DNA of 64,000 bases from Zingiber officinale (Eukaryota > Streptophyta > Magnoliopsida > Zingiberales > Zingiberaceae): positions 56,762,722 through 56,826,721 of the forward strand of contig NC_056000.1 in NCBI RefSeq assembly GCF_018446385.1, written 5' to 3'. The notes under the pieces are model-generated. The model made no database searches and was not told the origin of the DNA. It was given only the letters and a program-made list of their open reading frames with translations. Below, piece after piece: positions 1 through 9,582 of this stretch. Positions within the stretch are counted from its first letter, which is position 1; each line of letters begins with the position of its first letter. The position numbers and the translations under genes were made by a program.

Positions 1-781
1 AAGAAACAGAGAGAAATCATGATGCTGTTCAACAACCTCTTGGTAACGAGGATTTCAACAAATTTTGATGCATCATATTGGGTGGTAGAAAAAAAAATCA
101 GCTCTTAAATTAATTTTTACCTTAACAGTCATTAGTGGCATCATTTCATGGCTCTGGCGGAAACTTCTGATGTACTTTTTCAGATCCGTGAATTCACATA
201 AATCTTCCTTCATTCTTAAACCTCATAAATCTAAGCAGCATGGAGGAGGCATGATTATAATTAAACTTCCACATAATCAATAGATGTGAATTCACATTCT
301 GTGATCCGAATACATTAACACTAATTTATTGAAAGGTTCATTAAACATGAGATTGAAAAGGAACATGAATTCTTCCAAAAAAAAAAAACAATGCTCCAGC
401 TCAAAGGAGGTGCAAAATGTGGGCTAGAGAGCACCTCGAACCTTGGCCTGCATATTCCTTGACCTCTTAGATATAACTACAATCTTGGTAAAAATTAAAC
501 AGAATCAAAGCAAAAGGAATAATATTTATCCAACTCCAAGGCATCAAAAGAAAATCAGAATATCAATGGAAAAAGTAACACATGAACAATAGAACAATGT
601 CATAACCAATTCCAAGGAAGCCCACATATTACTATAATGGCCTCAAGTAACTAACATGAATTACTGACGATATACCGGCATCAATTAAACAAAAGATATG
701 GCAAAAAATCTCTGGACGTGTACAAGAAAAATCTTGCAAATTTTTAAAAAATTGAAAAGTGTCAGAAAGATCAGCATGTAC
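1..781. other. Non-coding sequence inside the presumed CACTA element
   Basis: AT-rich sequence with no recognisable coding region. It lies downstream, in the minus-strand sense, of the last identified exon of the ERV46-like fragment, so it probably holds the captured intron and 3' part of that gene. I looked for the expected final exon of the family and did not recognise it. A CACTA left terminus (CACTACAAGAAA reading on the plus strand) is not present here, so the element should extend beyond base 1. Confidence 0.4.
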
Positions 782-1713
782 CTGTTAAAGCAAATGTGCC
801 ACCAAGCACGGCACATAGCCAAGTTAGGAAATGAAGAAAACTATGTCGTTCTTCTCTTATTGTCACCGTAATAGGTGACAGATCATACAAGAAGAAAACA
901 GCTATTCAAAGGAAAAGGGAAAAATGAGGTTAAAATTCTACCCAAAAAAAAAAAAAATCATTTTGTATGTTAAATTAGTATGACGCTTGAGACATTGACC
1001 TGGCCATGACCTATCAAAGTCACGCATTGGCACAAAGTATTCTGTGACAGAAAACTGGTTTGTAGGCAACACTTCTTTAGAGAGGTATCTGTATTCCGTT
1101 GGAACAATCTGCATTGAATTACCAATTAACCTCTTTCTTGTCTTTTAGAAGGAAAAGGTAGTACTACAAGATTGAATCTAAAGACAATCGAAAACTAGTG
1201 TTCTACATATTATATTAATTAAAAGAGCAAAATCAAAAAGGTTATAGATCACTACACAAACTGTGTAGAAAATAAGATGTGGCTAGAGTTTGACAAAACC
1301 ATAACAGACTAAGTAGTAATGTAAACGCCAGGACGTGAGGTTTAACAATATATATTTATCTCACTACAGGGAGAGTAAATTTCTCAGTTGAAATCACAGA
1401 AAAATACAAGTAAATGAGTGCTACTTTTGCTAATGCAGGTTAATCCAATAAATGAAACCAAAAATGGTAGGTTGAAAAATCAAAAGATAAAATTTTTGTT
1501 TAATGAGATATAAGAAAAGCCTCAGATGTCAAGAAAAAAAAAACATCGTAGTACAATCCTGCAATTAGATGAAAGGGCAGAAACAACCTTTATATAATAC
1601 TTGAACGTTCCACTTGTATCATCTAGTATCCTTGCATTTCCATCAAGAGGATTATGGATCCCTGGATACTTTGGTCCAAAAGACAAATCATGAATCACAT
1701 GACTTACATTCAC
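782..1713 (-). pseudogene. ERV46/ERGIC-3-like gene fragment, three internal exons
   Basis: Three exons on the minus strand match plant ERV41/ERV46 (ERGIC-3-like) proteins, which are membrane proteins cycling cargo between ER and Golgi. Exon 1588-1713 encodes 42 residues including the family block DLSFGPKYPG and ends FKYYIK. Exon 1000-1108 encodes IVPTEYRY through FDRSWP. Exon 782-901 encodes VFFLYDLSPITVTIREE and the start of the C-terminal membrane segment (CAVLGGTFALTG). Each has consensus AG and GT borders and the phases join correctly, so introns are kept and the copy came from DNA, not mRNA. Upstream exons should lie above 1713 but that space holds non-coding sequence and then the phytolongin and RPL9 pieces, so the 5' half is missing. 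The last exon was not found. Family assignment is firm. That it is a captured fragment and not a broken resident gene is inference from the CACTA terminus at 4109. Confidence 0.8.
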
Positions 1714-2312
1714 CTAGATCAATATACGAGAATGGAAAGATATTAATATGCACGTTACTATAGGAAGACATTGAATCTACTAGCATAGTTGGATCCATAT
1801 AGAGTCTCTTCCTTTGACCAACTCCACTTAGTTGGAGTCTTGCTTCGTACCAAGGGGTGTTAAAAATTAATGAAAAACCGTTTGGATCTAGCAACAATTG
1901 TTAATTTAGCTATTTGATGACTATTTATTTCTTCATGAAAGTTTGGATCTTTCTAATGAGAAAATGCCACATGTATGAATGCTTCAGAAATTTCAAAATT
2001 AACCTTGCGAAATTAACAATAAATTGAGATTTGATAGGTCATGAAAAAGATTATGAACATGAAATTGAATCTGATTTAACATTATTAGACGTTCAGGAAG
2101 ATATTTACAGCAGATGAAATTCAAGCAGCTGGTTTTGATTGAACGTCTTGTGCCTGTTTGAATCTATATCTACAAGAAGAGGAAGAAGAAAGGCGCTTTG
2201 GGGAGGAATAGATTCAAGAGAAACATGGACAAGATGTCGATCCGTGAAACTCGTTAAAAAAAAATTTGCACCTTTGTGCCAATTCGAAACAGAAGAATGC
2301 CGACGGAAACAA
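1714..2312. other. Non-coding spacer between captured gene fragments
   Basis: AT-rich, no domain recognised in any frame. Probably intron of the ERV46-like fragment plus the 3' flank of the phytolongin fragment. Confidence 0.4.
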
Positions 2313-2755
2313 TCAAGAAAGGCATTGAAAACCTCCACAGACCACTAACCAGATCGCGAGCATCGTGAGGCAGAGCAGCACGTCGACGGCGGCTACGATC
2401 TTCACTCGGCGCCACCACAACTTAGTCGCGCGCTGCTGCCCCGTGAGCCTGGAGCTCAAGCTCCGGCTCATTGAGATCACGCCACCCGGAGACCCCGGGA
2501 ACGCCTCGATCTTGAGGGCTCCATCGTTCTTAGACCCGTTCTTGGGTTTCCCACCGGATTCGACCCGAAGGACCCAGTTGAGCACCTCTCCATCGATCTT
2601 GCCCTTCCTGTGAGCGTTCTCGTAGGCCTCGCGTAGGCGCTCGAGGAAGGCGAGCATCTCGGCGTTGCCGGCGCCGGCGTCGTCGTCGATGGCGAAGAAG
2701 GTGTAGCCGCCGCGCATCAGGAAGCCGAACGTCTTGTCGGCCTCGGTGTGGGACC
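2313..2755 (-). pseudogene. Phytolongin (longin-domain protein) C-terminal fragment
   Basis: About 147 codons on the minus strand ending in a stop at 2313. The first part ([20 protein letters not shown], then an acidic loop and [15 protein letters not shown]) matches the second half of a longin domain. The end is a single hydrophobic segment (VDVLLCLTMLAIWLVV) with the short CGGFQCLS tail typical of phytolongins, plant R-SNARE relatives that have lost the SNARE motif and sit in secretory or plasma membranes. The N-terminal half of the longin domain and the start codon are missing. The fragment begins abruptly at the fusion point with RPL9, in a different reading frame (RPL9 is one frame off), so no continuous fusion protein keeps both parts. 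Coding sequence is GC-rich, unlike the AT-rich surroundings. Family call is from residue pattern only. Confidence 0.7.
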
Positions 2756-3117
2756 TTTTTCTCCCCAAGGAAGTTCCTGATCTCAATGCAGCTGTTGTTG
2801 GGAGTGATGGAGGCGTTGATGGGAAAGTGGGCATAGACCAACCGCATTTTGTAGCGGTACCCCTTTGTGACCCCCGTGATCAGGTTATCGATGTGGCTTA
2901 AGGAGGTGCGGATGGCGGCCGTAGTCTTCCGAGATCCGAACCAAGCGTCCACCTTCAGCTTCTTCCCGCCCTCAATGAGCTCGAAGTCGAGATTGAGATG
3001 CTTGAAGTCGCGGGTGAGCTTGCCACGCGGGCCCTCCACCTCCACGATCTTAGCGTTCACCTTCACAGTGACGCCCTCAGGGATATCCATCGTCTGCGAG
3101 GACAGGATGGTCTTCAT
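2756..3117 (-). pseudogene. RPL9: 60S ribosomal protein L9 (uL6) N-terminal fragment
   Basis: The first ~120 codons of cytosolic ribosomal protein L9, a large-subunit component. Start is at 3117 ([15 protein letters not shown]), preceded by a plausible 5' leader with the AAACCCTAG-type motif. It reads without a break through [20 protein letters not shown] and [10 protein letters not shown] to NFLGEK, where identity with L9 stops and phytolongin sequence begins. About the last 70 residues of a normal ~190-residue L9 are absent. Past the junction the L9 frame runs on into an arginine-rich shadow of phytolongin to 2530. The stretch is uninterrupted by introns. Whether that means a processed mRNA copy depends on the intron map of the parent gene, which I cannot check. 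It cannot make functional L9. Confidence 0.88.
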
Positions 3118-3305
3118 CTTCGCCGGCTGTCTCACGATCCGCCGCTGACTCGAGAACGAACGAGTAGAGAAACCCTAGTCCTACTCAAAACCCCTCAAAA
3201 GAATAAAAGCTTAATTTAACAAGAATAAAAGTAAATACTAAAAAATATTAATAGATCTACACCATCACCTTAATTTAACAAGCTTTAAACCCCTCAAAAG
3301 AAAGT
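3118..3305 (-). other. 5' flank of the RPL9 fragment with short direct repeats
   Basis: Upstream of the L9 start codon. It holds a short direct repeat (ACCCCTCAAAAGAA near 3189 and again near 3289, and CTTAATTTAACAAG near 3210 and 3270). The repeat suggests a local rearrangement where captured pieces were joined. Confidence 0.4.
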
Positions 3306-3830
3306 CTAGCCATCAAAACAACCAGTGCAAAGAAATTCCAACAAGGAACTCAAAAATCCCAACAGATCTAGCCCAGAGCCGACCGATTTCCTCCAAGAAA
3401 ATACTAAGAAACAAGCTAAGCACACAAGGATCAACAAGGGATCACCTCCGTGTTTGACGAGAGCCGCCATGAGTGCAGACGACGAAGGAGCAGCCCTGAG
3501 GAGCCAAATCTGAGCACCAGCAGCGAAAACAGCAATGGAATCAAGATGATTTCTGGGGAAAAGGCCGCCGACGAATCAACGGAGAAACCAGAAAGCATGA
3601 GGAGAAGAAACCCTAAGAGATGGAGCAACCCGTAAGAGGGCAAAGACAGAAGGGAGAGGAGAAGAGAAGGGGAAAGAGGATATGGATGTGGTCGTTTGGG
3701 AAAGCGGGGCATTCCGCAGACCTCACAAGGGAGTCGTGTGTTGATCCTGATCGGGAGAGGAAGGGCGTCGATCTAGGAAGGGGAAGGACGGCGCGATCTA
3801 GGAAGAGGAAGGTTTAGGTTTGGAGGGAAG
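3306..3830 (-). other. Possible captured 5' end of an unidentified host gene
   Basis: Minus-strand sequence looks like a plant 5' leader: CT-rich, with TTAGGGTTTCTTCTCC upstream of ATG codons. One open frame starts at 3470 and runs 54 codons to a stop at 3306, beginning MAALVKHGGDPLLILVCLAC with a hydrophobic segment. A second frame, 3431-3712, is also hydrophobic. Neither matches a family I recognise. It could be a promoter and first exon taken from another gene, lying just upstream of the RPL9 piece in the same orientation. Tentative. Confidence 0.3.
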
Positions 3831-4109
3831 AGGGAAGTGTTGTAAATTTTGGTTAAGTATTGGTGGAAAAATTAAATTATTTTATTTATCATAGACACTG
3901 GGTTTTAAAAACCGCTGTTAAAATCGGTGTCTATTAACGAAAAAAAAGGCGCTCATAGACATCGGCTAAAAAATCGATGTCTATGAGCGAAAATCTGCCC
4001 TCATAGATATCGGTTTTTGGAAAAATTGGTGTAAAATACTCAAAGACATCGGTTTTTGCTTAAAACCGTTGTTATTCCACCGATGTCTATGAGGGTTTTT
4101 CTTGTAGTG
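3831..4109 (-). mobile_element. CACTA (En/Spm-like) transposon right terminus with subterminal repeats
   Basis: Reading the minus strand from 4109, the sequence begins CACTACAAGAAAAACC, the standard terminal inverted repeat start of plant CACTA elements. The next ~220 bases hold many direct and inverted copies of a motif around CATAGACATCGGTTTT and its complement, as expected for subterminal transposase-binding repeats. The 3 bases after the end are CAA. The flank from 4110 is repeated at 29633 as uninterrupted sequence (gagaCAATCCAGAG), which fixes the boundary at 4109/4110 and the target duplication as probably CAA. The other terminus and any transposase gene are outside the window, so I cannot tell autonomous from non-autonomous. 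Confidence 0.85.
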
Positions 4110-4204
4110 CAATCCAGAGGAGGGATCACTATCCTGCTACCACGCTGTGTTACACTACCCATGAGTGGACCAGCGGAGCCCTTGACAGAGCAACCTGCTG
4201 CAAC
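4110..4204. repeat. Repeat flank outside element A, first copy
   Basis: Near-identical to 29633-29727. It is the sequence into which the CACTA element inserted and lies directly outside the 3' LTR of element A in both copies, showing that the two A elements share one ancestral insertion site. Confidence 0.75.
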
Positions 4205-6027
4205 TATAACTCCCAATCTTCTACTAACCTTAACTTACAGAACAAACGTTACCCTTTCTGTATATCGTAAATTTCAGCATTCCTACCTATTACATCTTGT
4301 TCAGTCCATAGATATATTCTAACTTGTTATGACTGGTAGGACATGACTTGGAGCCAAGCAGAGCCGGAGGGGAGTCTAAAGCTTCTAACGAGTCTGGGTT
4401 GTGTGGCCCTGACAGGTAGTGTACTCCCGGCTGGCGCAGGGGCACCACCGTGTGAGGGGCATACGGTCGTGACCCTTGGTAGAAGAGAAGAGTGGCACGG
4501 CCGTGTGAACCCACACGGTCATGTCACTTCGATTGAGAGGAAGAGAGACACGGCCATGTGAACCCCTGACGCGGTCAGTGCATATGATGCAACATGTCCT
4601 GGCCACCCCTGACGCCCGTCAACCTTTATCTGCAACACTTCCTTTATCTACAGTATAAAGAAATGAAAATCTATAAGCGGATGCTTAGTAAGAACCATCT
4701 GCTCATAAAACGATACATTAAAAGAGGACATGCTTTTTAAAACTGCTTGAGGAAAATGCAACAATGTAAACATGCTTTAAAAACTACTTAGGGAAACACA
4801 AACATGCACTTGACAGTAACTCACACTAAAACCATACTTCGGAAATATATACATGACATATATTTTTAAACCAGTTTATCATGCAAACCATCAACTTAAA
4901 AACCATGCTAGTAGTGTAAGGAACACAGGATTCTGGGCATATTATAGAGTTCATCAATGCTACACAATATAACTCAAATTCTTAACTTAGGAAACTTCCA
5001 CAAAGACAACCTATGAAGTTTGTTTTACATAATTAGTGAAAATAATAATCACTTGCTTGGCCCCGACATTATACCACTTTGCGTGTATCCTTAATAAGAT
5101 CCAAAGTAGCTAATCTCGAACCTATCAAGATACTACTAGGCGGTCCAGGAGCCTAGGGGCGATCTAGGAGCCCACCCATGGACCTTGTGTCCAGTACATG
5201 TCTTTTTAAAATAAAATTCTTTCTTTTAACTATTAATTTCTTGTACTTGCACTCGCTTGGAATTTAGCCAAACACCTTATGTGTGCTTAATTTCTCCTAT
5301 ACTTATAGGGAAGCACTTTAGGCACCTAATTATATTTCTTAGTCCCAAAACTTAATGGGATGCAAATCAAGATGATCTAAACATACTCTTGATCTCAAAA
5401 CTTTAGAGGGCATCTTACATATCATAGCATCTATCTCCTTTAACATGCAATAAGCATATCATAACATGCAACACGCTTAAAACATATCGTAACATGTATT
5501 ACCAAAGCTACTCATACTGCAGGTGAGAGATACTTACATCTTTTCGCTAGATCTTATTACTATAAGATGTAGGGAAGATAATCTTCTCTCTTGCACACTT
5601 TAAATCTCCAAGACACCCTTCCTCGCGCGAACTACCTCTTTGTAAGAGACTCTCTCCTTTGATTCTCCCCTTGCAAAGTCTTAAGGCTTGGAGCCCTAGG
5701 GTTCTTGGCCGAAACTTGAAAGGAGGGAGGAGAAGTTTCGGCTAGAGGAGAAGAGGAGATCAAAATTAGGTTTTGATCTCATACATCCCCTTTTATACTA
5801 AGTGGAAGTTGGAGCACTCTTCACACATAATCTACATATAATAAATTGTTTCATATTGCTCATGTGATGTTTTACCACCACCTAATGGCTACTTAAACCA
5901 ATCTCAACTAAGAGGTCTCAGGTTCAAATCCTAGCCCGGGCTATTTATGAATATATTTTTATTTCTTTTTTCTTCTTCTATTTCTTTTTTTTCTCTTTTA
6001 GAATAGAGGAAATTTACGGGTGTTACA
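4205..6027 (-). repeat. Element A copy 1, 3' LTR
   Basis: Long terminal repeat of a minus-strand Ty3/Gypsy element. On the minus strand it starts TGTAACACCCGTAAATT at 6027, next to the polypurine tract, and ends near 4205. The CA end is mutated: TATAAC on plus where the 5' LTR has TGTAAT. A TATA-like AGTATAAAAGG lies on the minus strand near 5805. Compared with the 5' LTR (8803-10920) it lacks the CA microsatellite and most of the palindromic tandem repeats. In their place near 4577-4625 is a block copied from the neighbouring flank (see 29425-29468). Confidence 0.8.
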
Positions 6028-6040
6028 ATCCCCCACACCA
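6028..6040 (-). other. Polypurine tract of element A copy 1
   Basis: GGTGTGGGGGAT on the minus strand, directly abutting the 3' LTR start. It primes plus-strand DNA synthesis in LTR retrotransposons and fixes the element orientation as minus. Copy 2 has it at 44625-44637. Confidence 0.8.
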
Positions 6041-6062
6041 TATAAAAAGTTCGTCCTTGAAC

Positions 6063-6283
6063 TTAGAACAATTGTGGATACTTCTGTCTTATATCGTCCT
6101 TGCGTTCCCATGTTTCCTCTTCATGCTGCTGACTTTGCCATAGCACTTTCACTAATGGTATCTCTTTATTCTTCAGCTTCTTAACTTCTCGATCTATTAT
6201 CTGAATAGGTTGACTTTCATAACTAAGATCCTCTTGAACCTGTATCGTCTATGGCTCAATCACTTGTTTTGCATTAGGAACAT
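6063..6283 (-). pseudogene. Chromodomain end of element A integrase
   Basis: Minus-strand frame ending at a stop at 6063 reads VQEDLSYESQPIQIIDREVK, then IPLVKVLWQ, EEETWERKDDIRQKYPQLF. This is the C-terminal chromodomain of chromovirus integrases, which directs insertion to chromatin marks, and it places A in the Tekay/Del type. It is separated from the rest of integrase by the TRIM insertion F (6289-6946). Confidence 0.8.
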
Positions 6284-6288
6284 GCTTC

Positions 6289-6946
6289 TATTGGATTGAA
6301 AAGAATTTAGATATCTTCAAAATGGCATGATATTGTCCACTTTAGGCCTAGGCCCTCATGGCTTTACTCTTGGGTTCTCCCCAAAAGGCCTCATGTCAAT
6401 GCAGATATCTTTTTTCTTTATAAACCCATGATCTTTCCCATGTGTTTTCGATGTGGGACTGTGTTTGCAACCTTGCAACCCCAACATTCCCCCCCCCCCC
6501 CCCCCTCAAACAAAGGACCATGGGCTTCCCACATCCGATCCCGACCCACAAGGTCTTCCTACCCCTCGGTCCATCCGACCTACTAGGACTTTCTTGCCTA
6601 GCCGACACTAGGACTTCCTGTCTGGTGTCTGGTCCTCTTGATCTGAACATAGGAGCCCCCACTTTCTTTGTTCAAGGTCAATATTGTACCCATATGGCTC
6701 AATCAGACCATAGCTCTTGTGCACAGTCGGCGGTTAAACCTTCTGGAGTCCGGGCTCTGATACCAATTGTTGGATCGAAAAGAATTTAAATATCTCCACA
6801 ATGCAGTCCTAGGCCCTCATGACTTTGCTCTTGGGCTCTCCCCAAAAGGCCTCATGCCAATGTAGATATCTTTTTCTTTATAAACCCATGATCTTTCCCA
6901 TGTGTTTTCGATGTGGAACTATGTTTGCAGCCATGCAACCCCAACA
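6289..6946 (-). mobile_element. TRIM F copy 1 (miniature LTR retrotransposon)
   Basis: A 658-bp element with two short direct repeats as LTRs, 6289-6486 and 6768-6946, both reading (TG/TA)TTGGATTGAAAAG at the left and CAACCCCAACA at the right. The inner edge of the right LTR is preceded by GCTCTGATACCA (6754-6765), the complement of a tRNA-Met primer site. The inner edge of the left LTR is followed by a 17-base C run, a polypurine tract on the minus strand, so F is in minus orientation. Target duplication is GCTTC (6284-6288) and GTTTC (6947-6951), one mismatch. Removing it rejoins the pol reading VFHVSMLKK-HVPNAKQVIE. It has no coding capacity. Confidence 0.85.
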
Positions 6947-6951
6947 GTTTC

Positions 6952-8380
6952 TTCAGCATTGAGACATGAAATACATTATGAATGGCTGATATTTCCTGCA
7001 GTAGTTCCAGCTCCTAAGCTACCTTGCCAACCCTTCTAGTGATCCGGTATGGCCCCACATAACGTGGACTCAACTTCCCCTGCTTTCCAAACCTCATTAC
7101 TCCTTTCATAGGAGCTACTTTAAGAAACATTGAGTCCCCAACATCAAATTCTAGTGGTCTACAGCGCACATCCGCATAGCTCTTCTGCCGGCTCTGAGCT
7201 GTTTCTATCCTCTGGCGAATGTTCTGAATGGCTTTGGTGGTGTCCTCGATAAGATCTGTCTAGAGTCCCATTTCTTTCTTTTCACCACATTCATACCAAC
7301 AGATAGGGGATCTACATCTCCTCCCATATAGAGCCTCGTAGGGTGTCAATCTGATAGTAACTTGATAGCTATTATTATATGTGAATTCCGCTAAACATCG
7401 GTATCGACACCAACTCCCTTTGAAATATAAGGCACAAGCCCATAGCATATCCTCCAGGAATTGATTTACTTGTTCTGTTTTCCCATTAGTTTGATGATGA
7501 AATGTGGTACTAAATCGCAGCTTAGTGCCAAGAGCTCTTTGAACACACTCCCAGAAGTGAGAAGTAAAGCGACCATCTCTATCAGAAATTATGGTCTTGG
7601 GAACTCCATGCAATCTGATGACCTCTTTAACGTACAATTGCACTAGCTGTTCAATAGAGTAGGATATTCTGATAGCTAGAAAATGAGCAGACTTAGTCAA
7701 TCTATCCACTATTACCCAGATAGCATCGTAACCATTCGTGGTTCTGGGTAGTCCTACTATGAAGTCCATAGATATATCCTTCCACTTCTACTCTGGAATT
7801 TGGATAGGCTGCAGAACTCCGCCCGATCTCTGATGTTCTGCTTTAACCCGTTGGCATGTCAGGTAGGTACTGACATATCTTGCGATATCTCTTTTCATTC
7901 CAGACCACCAGAAGCATTCCTTTATATCTTGGTACATCATGGTGGAACTAGGATGAATTGCATAGGGTGTTCCATGGGCTTCATCTAGAATTTTCTTACG
8001 CAGCTCTTCTTGATTAGGGACACATAGGCGATCACCATAATATAGTACCCCATGGTCTGATACCCGGAACTCTCCATTTCCTCCTTTCTATATTCCCTGC
8101 TTGATTTTCTGAATAATAAGATCTTCCTCCTGCCCCTTTTGTATATCTGCAAGCAGGGCTGACTCTAATGTCAAAGTGGAGAGTTGCCCAACAACGATTT
8201 CAAGTCCAAAATTTTCTATTTCTTTCTGGAGGGGAGGGGCCATGGCAGATAAGGATAATAGAGCGACACAAGATTTCCTACTTAGTGCATCTACCACTTT
8301 GTTCACCTTCCCTGGATGATAGAGGATTTCACAGTCATAGTCTTTGAACAGTTCAAACCATCTCCGCTATCTCATGTTCA
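6952..8380 (-). pseudogene. Element A copy 1 pol remnant: RNase H end, zinc finger, integrase
   Basis: Minus-strand Ty3/Gypsy pol. From high to low coordinates: the RNase H tail (RRWFELFKDYDCEILYHPGK, then DALSRKS, near 8270-8380); the linker and HHCC finger region (FWWSGMKRDIARYV, CQRVKAEHQR, near 7840-7960); and the integrase core 7260-7769, an open frame of 169 codons with the acidic residues in MDFIVGLP, ISDRDGRF and the glutamate of GKTEQVN, correctly spaced for D,D,E. The C-terminal GPF-type module (FGKQGKLSPRYVGPYRI, near 7030-7090) follows. In-frame stops occur at RNase H (MR*RRW), before MDFIVG, after EMGL and in VGKVA*EL, so it is dead. Reverse transcriptase, protease and most of gag are absent. 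Confidence 0.87.
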
Positions 8381-8572
8381 GGTCACCATATATGGGACTA
8401 CAAGAGAGGCTTGCTGATTAGCAGCCAGGGTGGCAATAACCTGCTGCTGCTCCGCCAATTGTCTCTGCAGCTGAGCTACTACTTCTAAGAGGTTGCGCAG
8501 TGGTGCAAACTCATTCGTCTCTTATTGAGGTTCATTAATTCTTGGCAGTCTAGCCTGTCGTACTCTAGCCAT
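8381..8572 (-). pseudogene. Element A copy 1 gag N-terminal remnant
   Basis: Starts at 8572 with MARVRQAR and reads about 64 codons of a glutamine-rich coil (NLLEVVAQLQRQLAEQQQVIATLAANQQ) with one stop (EPQ*ET). At 8381 it passes abruptly into RNase H sequence (DLNMR*RRW), so some 2.5 kb of gag, protease and reverse transcriptase have been deleted. The same junction is in copies 2 and 3. Confidence 0.75.
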
Positions 8573-8787
8573 TATACATATCCGTGGACCAACAAGTGAG
8601 ATTTTGCGTCAGCCTATCATCATTCTTACTTACTATTATTAGTACTTTATGTATAAGCATACTAAATCTTAACAACAGTTCTTACTAATCATAACAGGAA
8701 TAAATGCGTAAAAGTTATGGAAAGTTACTTTCTTACTTGGAAGCTGCAGGATCAATGCTTGATGTGTGTGACGAAAAGATGGAACTA

Positions 8788-8799
8788 GCTCTGATACCA
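8788..8799 (-). other. Primer binding site of element A copy 1
   Basis: TGGTATCAGAGC on the minus strand, complementary to the 3' end of initiator tRNA-Met, 3 bases inside the 5' LTR. It is also at 47378-47389 and about 54562-54573. Confidence 0.85.
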
Positions 8800-9039
8800 A
8801 ACTGTAATGTCCGCCTTTCTACAAACCTTAACTTATAGGACAAACGTTACCCTTTTCTGTATATTGTAAATTTCGGCATTCCTACCTATTACATCATGCT
8901 CAGTCCATAGATATATTTTAACTTGTTACGATTGGTAGGACATGACTTGGAGCCAAGCAGAGCTGAAGGGGAGTCTAAAGCTTCTAACGAGTCAGGGTCA
9001 TGTGTCCATGATAGGTAGTGTATTCCCGGCTAGCGCAGG

Positions 9040-9350
9040 GCATGGGCGTGTGAGGGTCACAAGACCGTGACCCTTGGCAGCGGAGAAGAGGGGCACGACG
9101 GTGTGAACCCACACGACCGTGTCACTCCGACCGAGAGGAAGAGAGACACGGCCGTGTGAACCCACACGGTCGTGTAGCTTTGACCGAGAGGAAGAGGTGA
9201 ACGGTCGTGTGATTCCTCACGGCCATGTCACCTTGGCCGAGGGGAAGAGGTGCATGTCCATGTGATTCCACACGGCCGTGTCACCTTAGCCGAAAGCAGG
9301 CAGTGGGAGGCCGTGTGAACCCGCACGACCGTGCCACGAGCCATGCGAAG
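9040..9350. repeat. Tandem ~53-bp units with CACGGCCGTG palindromes
   Basis: Diverged tandem units, each built from a GAGAGGAAGAGGTG-type spacer and a palindromic CACGGCCGTGTG...CACACGGCCGTG pair. Corresponding arrays lie at about 47625-47935 and 54810-55115. The 3' LTRs (4440-4570, 29950-30060) keep fewer units. Confidence 0.7.
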
Positions 9351-9545
9351 GGTCTAACCCTGCTCTACCAAAGAGCTTGTTCTCCTCTCTTTCCACTTAT
9401 CCATGCCACTCTAAATTCTGCCAAATCAATAAATTTATCCTAAACAATTAGTGACAGTATTTTATGTAAAGCAGAGAGAAGAAAATACTCAAGTTCTAAC
9501 ATGTCCCCACAATAACAAATTCTCTGATCTCCTTCCATTATTCCA

Positions 9546-9546
<1 letters not shown>

Positions 9547-9579
<33 letters not shown>
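9547..9579. repeat. CA dinucleotide microsatellite
   Basis: About 16 CA units in the element A 5' LTR. The matching tracts at 48137-48160 and 55320-55356 have different lengths. Confidence 0.9.

Positions 9580-9582
<3 letters not shown>

Noticed and set aside
1688..1897. 69-codon minus frame overlapping the ERV46-like exon
   Set aside because: Different frame from the exon, spans the predicted intron and has no family match.
2139..3219. Plus-strand open frames across the RPL9/phytolongin region
   Set aside because: Shadows of GC-rich minus-strand coding sequence.
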